Source of the DNA: Prochlorococcus sp. AH-736-N03
Lineage (GTDB): Bacteria; Cyanobacteriota; Cyanobacteriia; PCC-6307; Cyanobiaceae
Length of the DNA: 34,271 nt
Assembly (NCBI GenBank): GCA_028140765.1
Contig: JAOIOX010000009.1
Span: forward strand, 1 to 34,271
Direction of reading: 5' to 3'
In this document: positions 15,809 to 24,976 of the stretch, piece by piece
Position numbering within the stretch: position 1 is the first letter of the stretch
Layout: each line of letters starts with the position of its first letter
Translations under genes and position numbers: made by a program
The notes under the pieces: model-generated
What the model was told of the DNA's origin: nothing
Database searches by the model: none
Seen by the model: the letters and a program-made list of their open reading frames with translations, nothing else

Positions 15809-16975
15809 TTAATCCACTATTTTGTATGAAGATTGCCAAATATATCTTCCTCTCTTGATGTCTGACTTAACAGCAACGCAATTGCAAGCAACATTCCATA
15901 GAGCTTTGTGTATTGGATCAGGATTAAAAAGATATGCTTTTTTAAAAGCTTTTTTAATTAAGACAGTTGCCTTTTTTGCATGATAATGAGGGATAGTTGG
16001 ACATACATGATGAACAACATGACTAGAACCTATATTATGGTGAAGAAAATTAAGGACTCTACCGTAAGGCCTGTCAATAGATAGAAATGCGCCTCTCATA
16101 AAGGAAAATTCCGTATTTGAAAGATGAGGTACGTCTGAATCTGTATGATGAAGCCATGTATAAACTACTAGCCAACAATTAACCACTAGTAAAGGGCCAA
16201 AATACAAAGTAATTACTGGAAATAATCCATACTTGAAAACTAAATAAACAATGCCCAATAATGTCAAACCTACGCCAATATCTGATATCCAAACTTTCTT
16301 GGCACATACTGATGGCCATAATGCTTTAGAAAATGGTTTAATCGGCCAAAAATGATTTGAAGTGCCATATTTAACACCTCCTGTACTTCCAGTTAGTAAA
16401 TAAGCAGGCCAGCCAAATATTAGATGTAAAACAAGTTGAAGAATTCCATAATTTTTCTTACCTAAGGAATTTGCAAAATGTAATTCTTTTTCTCCGCCAA
16501 CTTTTTCTGTAACTCCGTTCCCTTTAATGACTAAAGGGACGTGAGTTTCTCCATTAGTTATGTTATTTGTGAATCGATGATGAACTGCATGAGAACGCTG
16601 CCAAGAAAAATAAGGCACCAGAAGTAATGAATGTAGTAAATAACCAGTTATAGATTCCAATGTTTTGTTTTTAGAGAATGCTCCATGCCCACATTCATGG
16701 GCAATTACCCAGAATCCCATTGCAGTGGTACCCGATATTAATGCGTAAATTATCCAAATTGGGATCATTTTTGGGGTAACTGGAATAGATAACCCTATTG
16801 CAACTACTAATGATTGAATGAAAGCTGATTGTAAAAGATACCTCAAAGAAGTTTTGGTATTGGACCTAAAGTAGTTATCTGGGATAACATCCTTAAATTC
16901 TTTTATGCTTGGAATATCTTTATCCTTTATTACAAGCGCTTGGCCTTTAAGACCAGAAAATTTTATATTACTCAA
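15809..16975 (-). CDS. membrane fatty-acid desaturase, FAD2/Δ12-like
   Basis: Histidine boxes HECGHGAFS, HAVHHRFTNN, HVVHH; LLVPYFSWQRSHAVHH and IPHYHAKKAT resemble FAD2 sequences. Confidence 0.88.
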   Translation of the reverse strand: MSNIKFSGLKGQALVIKDKDIPSIKEFKDVIPDNYFRSNTKTSLRYLLQSAFIQSLVVAIGLSIPVTPKMIPIWIIYALISGTTAMGFWVIAHECGHGAFSKNKTLESITGYLLHSLLLVPYFSWQRSHAVHHRFTNNITNGETHVPLVIKGNGVTEKVGGEKELHFANSLGKKNYGILQLVLHLIFGWPAYLLTGSTGGVKYGTSNHFWPIKPFSKALWPSVCAKKVWISDIGVGLTLLGIVYLVFKYGLFPVITLYFGPLLVVNCWLVVYTWLHHTDSDVPHLSNTEFSFMRGAFLSIDRPYGRVLNFLHHNIGSSHVVHHVCPTIPHYHAKKATVLIKKAFKKAYLFNPDPIHKALWNVACNCVAVKSDIKRGRYIWQSSYKIVD

Positions 16976-17225
16976 ATTTTTGTTGGTTAAGAATTTTATT
17001 AAATAAAAGTGAATTTATATGCTCCATTATCCATCACAGGATCTCATAATGAAAAGAATTTATAAATTTTTTTTCAAAAAAGTTTTAATATTTTTAATTT
17101 CATCTTCGAATAAACTATCTTTGCCAAATATTTTATATTTTATTCTTTTATCGCAATCTTATTAATTTTTTCTTTTTTTCTTTCTTATGCTGATTGTCTT
17201 TGCTCTTCTTTAAAGCTTAATTAAT

Positions 17226-17357
17226 TTAAAGACCGCGTATATACCTCTTAGGTAAACCAGATTGTTTACGTGGCTTTACTAGGATAGGTAAAACAATAAC
17301 TCCCACTGTGAAAAGACAGATTGGAGCAACTACCATCAATATAGATTCTAGGGACAT
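17226..17357 (-). CDS. small membrane protein, 43 aa
   Basis: MSLESILMVVAPICLFTVGVIVLPILVKPRKQSGLPKRYIRGL. Confidence 0.5.
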   Translation of the reverse strand: MSLESILMVVAPICLFTVGVIVLPILVKPRKQSGLPKRYIRGL

Positions 17358-17545
17358 AAATAATTTTGAATTTATTAATAGATAGCAGGATTTTTTTTTA
17401 AAGTCATGCGTATTTATATCTATTTTGTGAGAATAGATTCAAAATTTAATAAATTATTAAGTAAAAAAGAAAAAAAGCTTAAAAAAAAGCAATTTTTTCA
17501 AAATTCATCCTATTTAATTATCCATTATTTAAATATTTATTAGTT

Positions 17546-17698
17546 ATGGATCAAGAAAAAAATTGGATGCTTATGACTTATTATTGTCCAACTCATGGTG
17601 ATTCAGGAATAGTAAAACCGATTCAACTAACAAAAAAAGAAATTAGTAAAACATTTTTAAAAAAAGGTAGGAGTTCTAAAAATTTATTTTTAGAATAA
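17546..17698 (+). CDS. small hypothetical protein, 50 aa
   Basis: MDQEKNWMLMTYYCPTHGDSGIVKPIQLTKKEISKTFLKKGRSSKNLFLE. Confidence 0.5.
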   Translation: MDQEKNWMLMTYYCPTHGDSGIVKPIQLTKKEISKTFLKKGRSSKNLFLE

Positions 17699-17818
17699 AA
17701 CCATAGTTTTATGAAAATGTTCTAAATCTTGATTGAAATCTGATTAATTAAAAAATTACAAAAATCCCATAAGCTGCTTTTTAATCAGCAGTATTAGAAA
17801 TATATTGAAAAACATATC

Positions 17819-17971
17819 TTAATTTCTATCAGAATCGCATGTTAATTCACATTGGCTAAGGTCATGAGATGATATCTTTTCTAAAATTCTTAACATATCA
17901 ATTTCCGAAAGCTCTCCATTAGAGTTCCATTTTAAAGTTGTTTTCCTTTGAGGTGAATTTTTTTTATTCAT
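17819..17971 (-). CDS. CX3C microprotein, 50 aa (…DLSQCELTCDSDRN)
   Basis: Overlaps end of 17964..18173 by 8 nt. Confidence 0.55.
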   Translation of the reverse strand: MNKKNSPQRKTTLKWNSNGELSEIDMLRILEKISSHDLSQCELTCDSDRN

Positions 17972-18173
17972 TTTGCTCACCCCCCTTTAAATGCACTTCT
18001 AGACAACGAGTAATACATTCTTGATGACCATCCACAATACTGCATTCAGTAATACACTCAAAATATGAATTAATAGAATCTATTTCTGTGTTCTGGTTGA
18101 TAGAAACAAATGAATCATTCATAATATTGTCTAATTTATTTGGAATAGAGATATAGCACGAATTTATGTTCAA
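17964..18173 (-). CDS. twin-CX3C microprotein (…FECITECSIVDGHQECITRCLEVHLKGGEQNE)
   Basis: Track ORF 69 aa; CX3C-X8-CX3C; GGGGGTG-like SD for downstream gene. Confidence 0.6.
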   Translation of the reverse strand: MNINSCYISIPNKLDNIMNDSFVSINQNTEIDSINSYFECITECSIVDGHQECITRCLEVHLKGGEQNE

Positions 18174-18410
18174 TAATTTAATTTATTAAGTGAATTAGAA
18201 AAAATAAGTATTATTTACTAAAGCTATATTTCACATAGTTTGTCTTAAAAAAGGTAGTATTTTTATTCTTTTAAACGATAAAAGAAAAAAACATTTTTAA
18301 TTATTTAGAATTAATTTATAAGGTAATATTCAAAAAAAATCAGCATAAAGACTGATTTACTTTTCAGTAATTAAGTTAGAAGATAAAAAAGTACACTTTT
18401 AAATTTTCAA

Positions 18411-18563
18411 ATGAAATCAGTAATTAATTGGCTTTCGAAAATGTTAGAGAGTATGGCAAATGCTTTTATGCATCCATTCAGGAATGACTTACCACCATCT
18501 ATTGGTACCCATGCATATAGCAGTATTCCTCTAAAAAGAAAATTGAGAAGAAGGTTGAACTAA
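18411..18563 (+). CDS. small hypothetical protein, 50 aa
   Basis: MKSVINWLSKMLESMANAFMHPFRNDLPPSIGTHAYSSIPLKRKLRRRLN. Confidence 0.5.
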   Translation: MKSVINWLSKMLESMANAFMHPFRNDLPPSIGTHAYSSIPLKRKLRRRLN

Positions 18564-18566
18564 CTA

Positions 18567-19673
18567 TTAGCTTATTGGAATTAATTTTTCATTTTTATTA
18601 TCCCAAATAATGTATTTGAAGCAGTTTGAAAAATCGCTTAGTCTTAAGAACTTGGATTTTTGAAGCAAATGAATGTTTGCTTTATGACAAGCTCTTAAGT
18701 TGTAATTCGGGATTCTCTCAGAGAGATGATGAATGCTGTGGAAGGATATATCTGCTAAAAACCAATTTAGCCAATTAGGGATATCTAAATTGCTACTGCC
18801 TAAAATCGCTCCATCGATGAGATCCCAATTTTTTGTATTTTTAGCATATGCATTTTCATAGTTATGTTGTACAAAAAAAACACATATTAAAATTGCTGCT
18901 GATAAGGTTAATATTACGGAATAAAATGATAAGAAAAAAACTAATCCCAACCATTTGCACATAAAAATCAAACCTATTATTACTACTATGTTATTGATTA
19001 TTAATTCAAATAGTTCACTAAAATTATCTCCATAATCAGAAAAAGGTGGTTTGACTCTTGAATTAATAGCTAGAAGTTGAGAAATTTCTCTGTTTTTTAT
19101 TTTGATAAAAGTCTCTTCCAATATATCTTTAGTGAAATTAAAAATAATAATAAGCAGTCCTAATCTAGGTTTTAAAACTAAGTAAAAAAAACCTCCAGGG
19201 AAAAGCATAATCCAGTGTCGACTTACTTTATAAAATATTTGCTCTCTTTTTGTAAGGGAATTATAGTCTTCAAGACTTAAAACATCTATTGGCCCTTTGT
19301 AAATTTCCCAATTTCCATTATTTCTATGATGAAATGCATGATCAATTGACCATGACTTCTGGGGAATACCATTAACTAAACCAAGTAAAAATCCAAAAAA
19401 GCGGTTTAATTTCCGTTTTGTAAAAAGAGAATTATGTCCGCAATCGTGCATTAATGAGAATGTTCGAGAAGAGAACAGAGTTAGAAGAACTATAAAAGGC
19501 ACCAATAGGAATCCTTTAATCAATATTTGAAAAGGTTGAATTATTATTTGGTGCACAATTAACCAAATAGAAATTATTGGTAAGATGGTAGAAATGATTT
19601 GATAAAAAGCTCTAATATTATTTCTTTTTAAAAATGGCTTTATTAAAAAATCGCTTCTTTTTACTTTAAACAT
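18567..19673 (-). CDS. membrane fatty-acid desaturase (DesA/omega-type)
   Basis: HDCGHNSLF, HAFHHRNNGNWE, HSIHHLSERIPNYNL. Confidence 0.85.
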   Translation of the reverse strand: MFKVKRSDFLIKPFLKRNNIRAFYQIISTILPIISIWLIVHQIIIQPFQILIKGFLLVPFIVLLTLFSSRTFSLMHDCGHNSLFTKRKLNRFFGFLLGLVNGIPQKSWSIDHAFHHRNNGNWEIYKGPIDVLSLEDYNSLTKREQIFYKVSRHWIMLFPGGFFYLVLKPRLGLLIIIFNFTKDILEETFIKIKNREISQLLAINSRVKPPFSDYGDNFSELFELIINNIVVIIGLIFMCKWLGLVFFLSFYSVILTLSAAILICVFFVQHNYENAYAKNTKNWDLIDGAILGSSNLDIPNWLNWFLADISFHSIHHLSERIPNYNLRACHKANIHLLQKSKFLRLSDFSNCFKYIIWDNKNEKLIPIS

Positions 19674-19753
19674 ATTTCGCTTATTTTTTTGATACTAACA
19701 ACTTTTAAAGATTATCGATTATTTAATAAACAATAAAAGTTTTAAAAATCATA

Positions 19754-19909
19754 CTAAAGAATAAATTCTTTAGACATAGTTCTCAATTGATCTAGATTTA
19801 ATCTTTCTAAATAATTTTTAAAGTCACTAAGATTCTTAGTAGAGTCAGAATTTTGGCTCTCGTGAATAAGACTATTAGAAATTAACTCAATAAGATGATC
19901 TTTATCCAT
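19754..19909 (-). CDS. small hypothetical protein, 51 aa
   Basis: MDKDHLIELISNSLIHESQNSDSTKNLSDFKNYLERLNLDQLRTMSKEFIL. Confidence 0.5.
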   Translation of the reverse strand: MDKDHLIELISNSLIHESQNSDSTKNLSDFKNYLERLNLDQLRTMSKEFIL

Positions 19910-19994
19910 AATTTGTTATAGACCAAAATTCCTGTTTAAAAAATTAAGGTCTTGAATTCGAGATCATTAACTCATCTCTATTTAAGAGTTATTT

Positions 19995-20213
19995 TTATAA
20001 ATTTTTTAATTCTTGTTCTATTTTTTCTAATCTTTCATTTAATTCTTTTTGTTCCTTAATTAAGGATTTTTTCTTTTCTGCACGCTCTCTATTCAAAGGA
20101 GAATTGAAATATTTTTGGTAAGAGACAAAAAAAACTGCTATCGCTACTGCAATGCCAAGAGCACCAATTGTTAAAATTGGAGATGAAGGAAAGTCGTAAA
20201 ATGGAATTGACAC
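19995..20213 (-). CDS. small membrane-anchored coiled-coil protein
   Basis: Track ORF 72 aa. Confidence 0.65.
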   Translation of the reverse strand: MSIPFYDFPSSPILTIGALGIAVAIAVFFVSYQKYFNSPLNRERAEKKKSLIKEQKELNERLEKIEQELKNL

Positions 20214-20420
20214 TGTACTTTACTAAAAATAAATCCTAGCTATCTCATAAACAAAAAATGAGTAATAAATACTTATTCTTTACAAGCTTTATGGTAATTA
20301 TGCTAGTTATTTTGTAAAAAATAAATAAGGTTAATCTTTAATTGGTTTACTAAAATAAGTATTTGTACAGCTGTCAAAGAATAAATAACTAATAATGATT
20401 AAACTAGTAAAAATTTTTTC

Positions 20421-20738
20421 ATGAAGAAAATCATAAATAAAAAACGTAATAAAAATGAACCGTGGTTTAAATGGTTAACAAGAGAACTTAATTCTTATGA
20501 AGCTTTTCAGGATTTCGAATCAGGCAAGAATCCACAAGATGTAGCAGAGGATTTTATTTCTAGAAATAGTACTGCTATTTCAGAAGTTTTCGAGAATTTT
20601 GATGAAGAAGATAAAGATACACTCGATCAGTTTCGTAAATTAACCGAATGCGAGATGCATGTGTTTAGAATTCTTGAAAAACAAATAGAGTTAAGAAACA
20701 AGGTAAGATTTGTAGATTTTAAAAAAAGAAAAAAATGA
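20421..20738 (+). CDS. small hypothetical protein, paralogous to 31129..31395
   Basis: PWFKWLTREL…NPQDVAEDFISRNSTAI…DTLDQFRKLTECEMHVFRIL. Confidence 0.65.
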   Translation: MKKIINKKRNKNEPWFKWLTRELNSYEAFQDFESGKNPQDVAEDFISRNSTAISEVFENFDEEDKDTLDQFRKLTECEMHVFRILEKQIELRNKVRFVDFKKRKK

Positions 20739-20749
20739 GAAGTTAATTT

Positions 20750-21085
20750 CTATATAAGTTTATTTTTCCCATTACCAGTCTTACCAAAGCCTAGCCAGAT
20801 GAACCACAAGATCCATCCGAAGATAGGTATTAAATTAATAAAGATCCATTTCCAATCTTTTCCAAAGTCTCTGATTCTTCTTATATCAATAGCGATTTGA
20901 GGAATGATACAAACTATGCCATAAACATTGAAACCAAAAGTTTTAAAAAATATTGGGATAGTTAGGAAAGAAATTATAAGATTCGCTATTTGAACTAACC
21001 ACCAGTCCGATCGAGATGTGAATCCTTTGAAGTGTGTAGCTTTAATCCAAAACTCTTTATATGCGTTTAAAAAGTCATTAAACAT
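20750..21085 (-). CDS. DUF805 membrane protein
   Basis: FTSRSDWWLVQIANLII…DIRRIRDFGKDWKWIFINLIPIFGWILWFIWLGFGKTG. Confidence 0.88.
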   Translation of the reverse strand: MFNDFLNAYKEFWIKATHFKGFTSRSDWWLVQIANLIISFLTIPIFFKTFGFNVYGIVCIIPQIAIDIRRIRDFGKDWKWIFINLIPIFGWILWFIWLGFGKTGNGKNKLI

Positions 21086-21153
21086 AAATTAAAAATTCAA
21101 AGAATCTAACATTATCAATTTAATCTTTAATTTATCAATATATTATTTATTTA

Positions 21154-21318
21154 CTAAATAGGATCAAATAAATTCATATCATTTGAATCTTGTTTTGAAA
21201 TCTCATCTTGATTTGGTAATGAACAGAATCCGTCTTTGCAAATCATCTTTTCTTTTGCAATACCGTTAGTTTTTGAGAATATGTTTTTGTTATTGTTATT
21301 TGAAGATTCTTTCAGCAT
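21154..21318 (-). CDS. small hypothetical protein, 54 aa (…MICKDGFCSLPNQDE…)
   Basis: Hand translation; CX4C. Confidence 0.5.
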   Translation of the reverse strand: MLKESSNNNNKNIFSKTNGIAKEKMICKDGFCSLPNQDEISKQDSNDMNLFDPI

Positions 21319-21400
21319 TTATATAAAAAAATTAAATCCAATATTAAATTAATAACTCAATTTATTTTTATAAGCAACAAAATTAATATTAATTATTTAT

Positions 21401-21496
21401 TTACTTTTTTTGATTTGGCAAGTCTCTCCAAAACAGCGCCATAATATAAATGAATAAAGATATAGAACAAATATAAAGTAAAGAATTTAAATGCAT
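21401..21496 (-). CDS. tiny membrane protein, 31 aa (MHLNSLLYICSISLFIYIMALFWRDLPNQKK)
   Basis: Hand translation. Confidence 0.4.
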   Translation of the reverse strand: MHLNSLLYICSISLFIYIMALFWRDLPNQKK

Positions 21497-21738
21497 TTTA
21501 TTTATTAAAGTAACAATAAAGAAGTCCTTTCATGAAAATGGGATTTCAAGATTGGTAATTTTTTCAATTAGCAATCAAACAAATTCTAGTATTTATTTAG
21601 GTTTTTTTGCTTTTCCCAAATTTTGAGAAGGAAAAGTTTTTAAATTTTTGAAATATATCTATTTAGTTGGTAAAACTTATAAATCTAATAGTTTTATAAA
21701 TCTAATCAAGTTCTACATTTTTGAATTTTTATTGTATT

Positions 21739-21879
21739 TCATGATCTATCCTTATTTATTTCTGTTAGAGCTTTTCTACCTTCCTTAAGGGTTCTTAAGA
21801 CGAGCCAGGTTAGAGAGGAAATCATAAGAATAGTTAGTGTAATTAGAGAAATATGAGTTGAATCAATGTTGCTCGTCAA
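21739..21879 (-). CDS. small membrane protein, 46 aa (TTG start)
   Basis: MTSNIDSTHISLITLTILMISSLTWLVLRTLKEGRKALTEINKDRS. Confidence 0.4.
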   Translation of the reverse strand: MTSNIDSTHISLITLTILMISSLTWLVLRTLKEGRKALTEINKDRS

Positions 21880-21917
21880 TTTAATCAAATTTTTGTTGAG
21901 TTTTTAATTCGAAAAAT

Positions 21918-22100
21918 TCAAACCTCTGATCTAGAGTAAGCAGGTATTAGCATTCCACCATCTTGATCGTCATTATTGTCATCATCAAACCCACCCCCCA
22001 AAAGTAATTCAATAATTACAAGTACAGCTACAGGATAAAGACACCATAAGATTGCTGTAAAAGGACTTACAAAGGAAGAAGCTGAATAAAATTCTGTCAT
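21918..22100 (-). CDS. small membrane protein with acidic DDDNNDDQDGG tail
   Basis: Track ORF 60 aa. Confidence 0.65.
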   Translation of the reverse strand: MTEFYSASSFVSPFTAILWCLYPVAVLVIIELLLGGGFDDDNNDDQDGGMLIPAYSRSEV

Positions 22101-22383
22101 GACCCGATATTAATCTAAAGAAACAACAATTGTGGATCCTCTGGGGATTGTTTTATTCAATATTTCTATAAATATTTTTTAAAAACTTTCTCTTTAGCAC
22201 GAATAGATCTTTGGGATATATTGATATTTTTATTCTTAAAATCAATTTGAATAATAATTTTTTTGAACCTACTAAGAAACTAATAATGACATAATGAATC
22301 GCGTGATTGTTATTTTTTATACTTAACAATAATTGTACAATTTTGATTCAAAAACTATTATTTATCTTGATTTTATAAATTCT

Positions 22384-22515
22384 ATGTTTTCTTTCACTTT
22401 TGATCCTTTGGCTGCGATATTTGGTATATCAGGAATTGTAGGGTTCTTTTTCTTCGTTTCTGCTGCTAAGGGAACTTCCAGTATCAATACAAAACCAAAA
22501 AAGGAATTAGATTAG
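22384..22515 (+). CDS. small membrane protein (MFSFTFDPLAAIFGISGIVGFFFFVSAAKGTSSINTKPKKELD)
   Basis: Likely internal start of track ORF 22333..22515. Confidence 0.6.
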   Translation: MFSFTFDPLAAIFGISGIVGFFFFVSAAKGTSSINTKPKKELD

Positions 22516-22579
22516 AATTTATTGTCTCAGAAAACTAAATTGAAATTTTAAATTTAGTATTTAAAAGGCTTTTTAATTA

Positions 22580-22750
22580 TTACTTATTCCATTGTTTAGA
22601 AATAAATTCAAGAAAATCTTTTAGATCCTCTTCAGGACAATTTGTTTGTTTTTGTAAATCAATGCAAATTTGCTTAATATTTTCAAAGGCCTTTTTTACT
22701 ATTTCATTTTTTTCAATAACCTCAAAATATTCTTGATCAGTAAAAGGCAT
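22580..22750 (-). CDS. small hypothetical protein, 56 aa
   Basis: MPFTDQEYFEVIEKNEIVKKAFENIKQICIDLQKQTNCPEEDLKDFLEFISKQWNK. Confidence 0.55.
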   Translation of the reverse strand: MPFTDQEYFEVIEKNEIVKKAFENIKQICIDLQKQTNCPEEDLKDFLEFISKQWNK

Positions 22751-22840
22751 AATATTAGTTTCCTTCTTGAAAATTATTTATTAACCATATTTTATCTACA
22801 TTGACTTAACAGTAAAGAAGAAAAAATCTTTTTTTTTAAT

Positions 22841-23116
22841 TTAGCTACCCAATCGATAATGTTTTTTAATACTTTTGGTTACTTCCCATTCGCAGTTAAG
22901 TCCAGCAGGGAACTCAACTAGATCCCCAGCTTTAATCACGTAAATGTCACCATTTTGGGTACTAATTTTCGCTTGACCTTCAATAATTAAGCAAAGTTCC
23001 TTATCACCGTAATTCCATTGAAATTTTCTTGGCTCACATTCCCAAATAGGCCAACTTTTTATTCCATACTGAATTATTACGCTTGCACTACAGGGGGAAG
23101 TTATTAGAACTTTCAC
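22841..23116 (-). CDS. cupin-domain protein (DUF861/cupin_3-like)
   Basis: WPIWECEPRKFQWNYGDKELCLIIEGQAKIST…IKAGDLVEFPAGLNCEWEV. Confidence 0.78.
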   Translation of the reverse strand: MKVLITSPCSASVIIQYGIKSWPIWECEPRKFQWNYGDKELCLIIEGQAKISTQNGDIYVIKAGDLVEFPAGLNCEWEVTKSIKKHYRLGS

Positions 23117-23234
23117 TAAATAGTTCGGATGTGTTTCTTCATTTTACAAATAAAAGAAATATTTATTTTCGAGAATGTGTATTTCTTTACTGTCTTTTAT
23201 TTTTTTTCGTTTATCATAAAAAAAATTCTAATTT

Positions 23235-23369
23235 ATGGATGAGCTTTCTGTATTGTCAATTTCGCTATCTATAGCTTCTTTAGGAATATTTTTTTTATTT
23301 TTCGCTTCAAATGATGATGATGACCAAGATGGAGGTAAGTTGATTAAATCGTTAGAAAGAATTAATTAA
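23235..23369 (+). CDS. small membrane protein with DDDDQDGG motif, 44 aa
   Basis: MDELSVLSISLSIASLGIFFLFFASNDDDDQDGGKLIKSLERIN. Confidence 0.55.
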   Translation: MDELSVLSISLSIASLGIFFLFFASNDDDDQDGGKLIKSLERIN

Positions 23370-23488
23370 TTCCAAGTAAATAAAACATTTAATAGAGATT
23401 TATAACCTATAAAGCCTGCATAAATACAGCTTAAAAAAATAACATAAACTTCCAATGTGCCGAGTCTTTTTTTCTTTAATGTTTTCAT
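23366..23488 (-). CDS. small membrane protein, 40 aa
   Basis: MKTLKKKRLGTLEVYVIFLSCIYAGFIGYKSLLNVLFTWN. Confidence 0.5.
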   Translation of the reverse strand: MKTLKKKRLGTLEVYVIFLSCIYAGFIGYKSLLNVLFTWN

Positions 23489-23565
23489 TATTTTGAGTGT
23501 TTATAGAGTAATTTTATTTAATTTGATTTTTATTAACATGAGTATTTTTTACATTAACTCAGAGA

Positions 23566-24438
23566 TTAAAGAATTATTAATGTCAAGCCAAAAAATAAAA
23601 AACAAGTAAAAAATATTATTTTTTTGGTAATTTCTCTTTCCTCAGTCTTAGCAAAAAATAAAGAAATTACTGGAGATATGCTTAATAAAGCCCACCCTAC
23701 TCCTATGGGAAGGGTTTTAAACACAACTTGTTGTAGAAATATTCCTATATTTGTTCCAAGAAGTATTGAAATAAAAAATCTTTTTTGTTGTTTTTTGTCT
23801 ATGTTTTTTAAGAAAAAATTAATCTTAAATCCTTTTAGACTAATTAAAAAAATTATTGCACCTAATAATCTTATTTCAGTTGTAAGGAAAGGGGATAAAT
23901 TGCTTTGAAGGAAAACCATCCTTGATAAAAGACCTCCAAGAACAGCACATAAAACTGATAAAAAAGGAAAAGCAAAAATCTTAAAGTTATTTTTTTCTGA
24001 GAAAGAGGAGTTTTCCTCTTTAAAATCGTTACCTTTTCTGAGAATTATGAATAACGAAATCGTTACTATAATTATTCCAAACCATGATTTAGTTGTTAAA
24101 TTTTCATTAATAAAAAATTCCCCTGATAAAGCTGCCATTAACGGAGAAAGAGTTTCTATAGATAAAGTTTTTCTTGTGCCAATTGTTTGAAGTGACTTTA
24201 AATAGAAAGTATCACCTAAACCAATACCTATTATTCCACTAATTAGTAGAATAAATATGTTTTTTAATTCAGTTGTAGAACTTAGATTGATAAAAGCAGG
24301 TATAAAAATTAAAAAAGCTATTATATTTTTTATTAAATTAATATCTATTGATTTATATTTTTGAGTTTGTGAGCGCCAAATAAAGCACGCATATGTCCAA
24401 GATGTAGCAGCGCCAAAAGCAGAAAGAATTCCAATCAA
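23566..24438 (-). CDS. EamA/DMT-superfamily transporter
   Basis: Ten hydrophobic segments; …FYLKSLQTIGTRKTLSIETLSPLMAALSGEFFINE. Confidence 0.87.
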   Translation of the reverse strand: MIGILSAFGAATSWTYACFIWRSQTQKYKSIDINLIKNIIAFLIFIPAFINLSSTTELKNIFILLISGIIGIGLGDTFYLKSLQTIGTRKTLSIETLSPLMAALSGEFFINENLTTKSWFGIIIVTISLFIILRKGNDFKEENSSFSEKNNFKIFAFPFLSVLCAVLGGLLSRMVFLQSNLSPFLTTEIRLLGAIIFLISLKGFKINFFLKNIDKKQQKRFFISILLGTNIGIFLQQVVFKTLPIGVGWALLSISPVISLFFAKTEEREITKKIIFFTCFLFFGLTLIIL

Positions 24439-24458
24439 AACGAATAATTTTTAAAATT

Positions 24459-24557
24459 TTATTTTATAAATTGAGTAAATGCTAAAAAGAATACATAAAT
24501 AAGAATCAAAATCCCCGGTAAGTACTGAATTAGTGATTTGAAATTATTTTTTTTCAT
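24459..24557 (-). CDS. tiny membrane protein, 32 aa
   Basis: MKKNNFKSLIQYLPGILILIYVFFLAFTQFIK. Confidence 0.45.
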   Translation of the reverse strand: MKKNNFKSLIQYLPGILILIYVFFLAFTQFIK

Positions 24558-24574
24558 ATTTTCAAAAATTTTTT

Positions 24575-24811
24575 TTAAACAGTTTTTTTATTAGTGGGGT
24601 ACAAACTCTCTAACTTCTTTCTTCTTTGAACTTTCGCATTAATTCTTTCTTCCTTTTCTTTTTTCTTGATCTCATCGTTTATCTTATTTTGTCTATATCC
24701 AAACCAAAGTAGAACCCAAATAACAGAAGTTATTAAAAGAAGAGCAGTATATTGACCAGTCATAGGAAAACTGGCCTCAGAATATTTAACGTAAGAAAAT
24801 ATTAAACTCAT
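24575..24811 (-). CDS. small membrane protein with basic tail
   Basis: Track ORF 78 aa. Confidence 0.65.
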   Translation of the reverse strand: MSLIFSYVKYSEASFPMTGQYTALLLITSVIWVLLWFGYRQNKINDEIKKKEKEERINAKVQRRKKLESLYPTNKKTV

Positions 24812-24976
24812 TTAATTAAGTTAAAGCATAAGAATAACGACTGCGTTGATTTCTTTTAGAAATTTAAAAATTAGTTAATTGCAGCTATTTATTATGTATT
24901 TTTAAAGTTTTTGGAGTAATTTTTCTTTTTAACTCCTTGCTATTATCAGATTGAAGCATATTGAATAATAAGTTTT

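Noticed and set aside
17771-17795. CTGC…GCAG hairpin downstream of the CX3C operon as terminator
   Set aside because: Stem is only 4-5 bp and lacks a clean adjacent T-run on the minus strand
23083-23274. + strand 63 aa ORF
   Set aside because: Starts inside the antisense of the cupin gene and overlaps the better 23235..23369 ORF in another frame
23624-23908. + strand 94 aa ORF
   Set aside because: Antisense shadow of the EamA transporter
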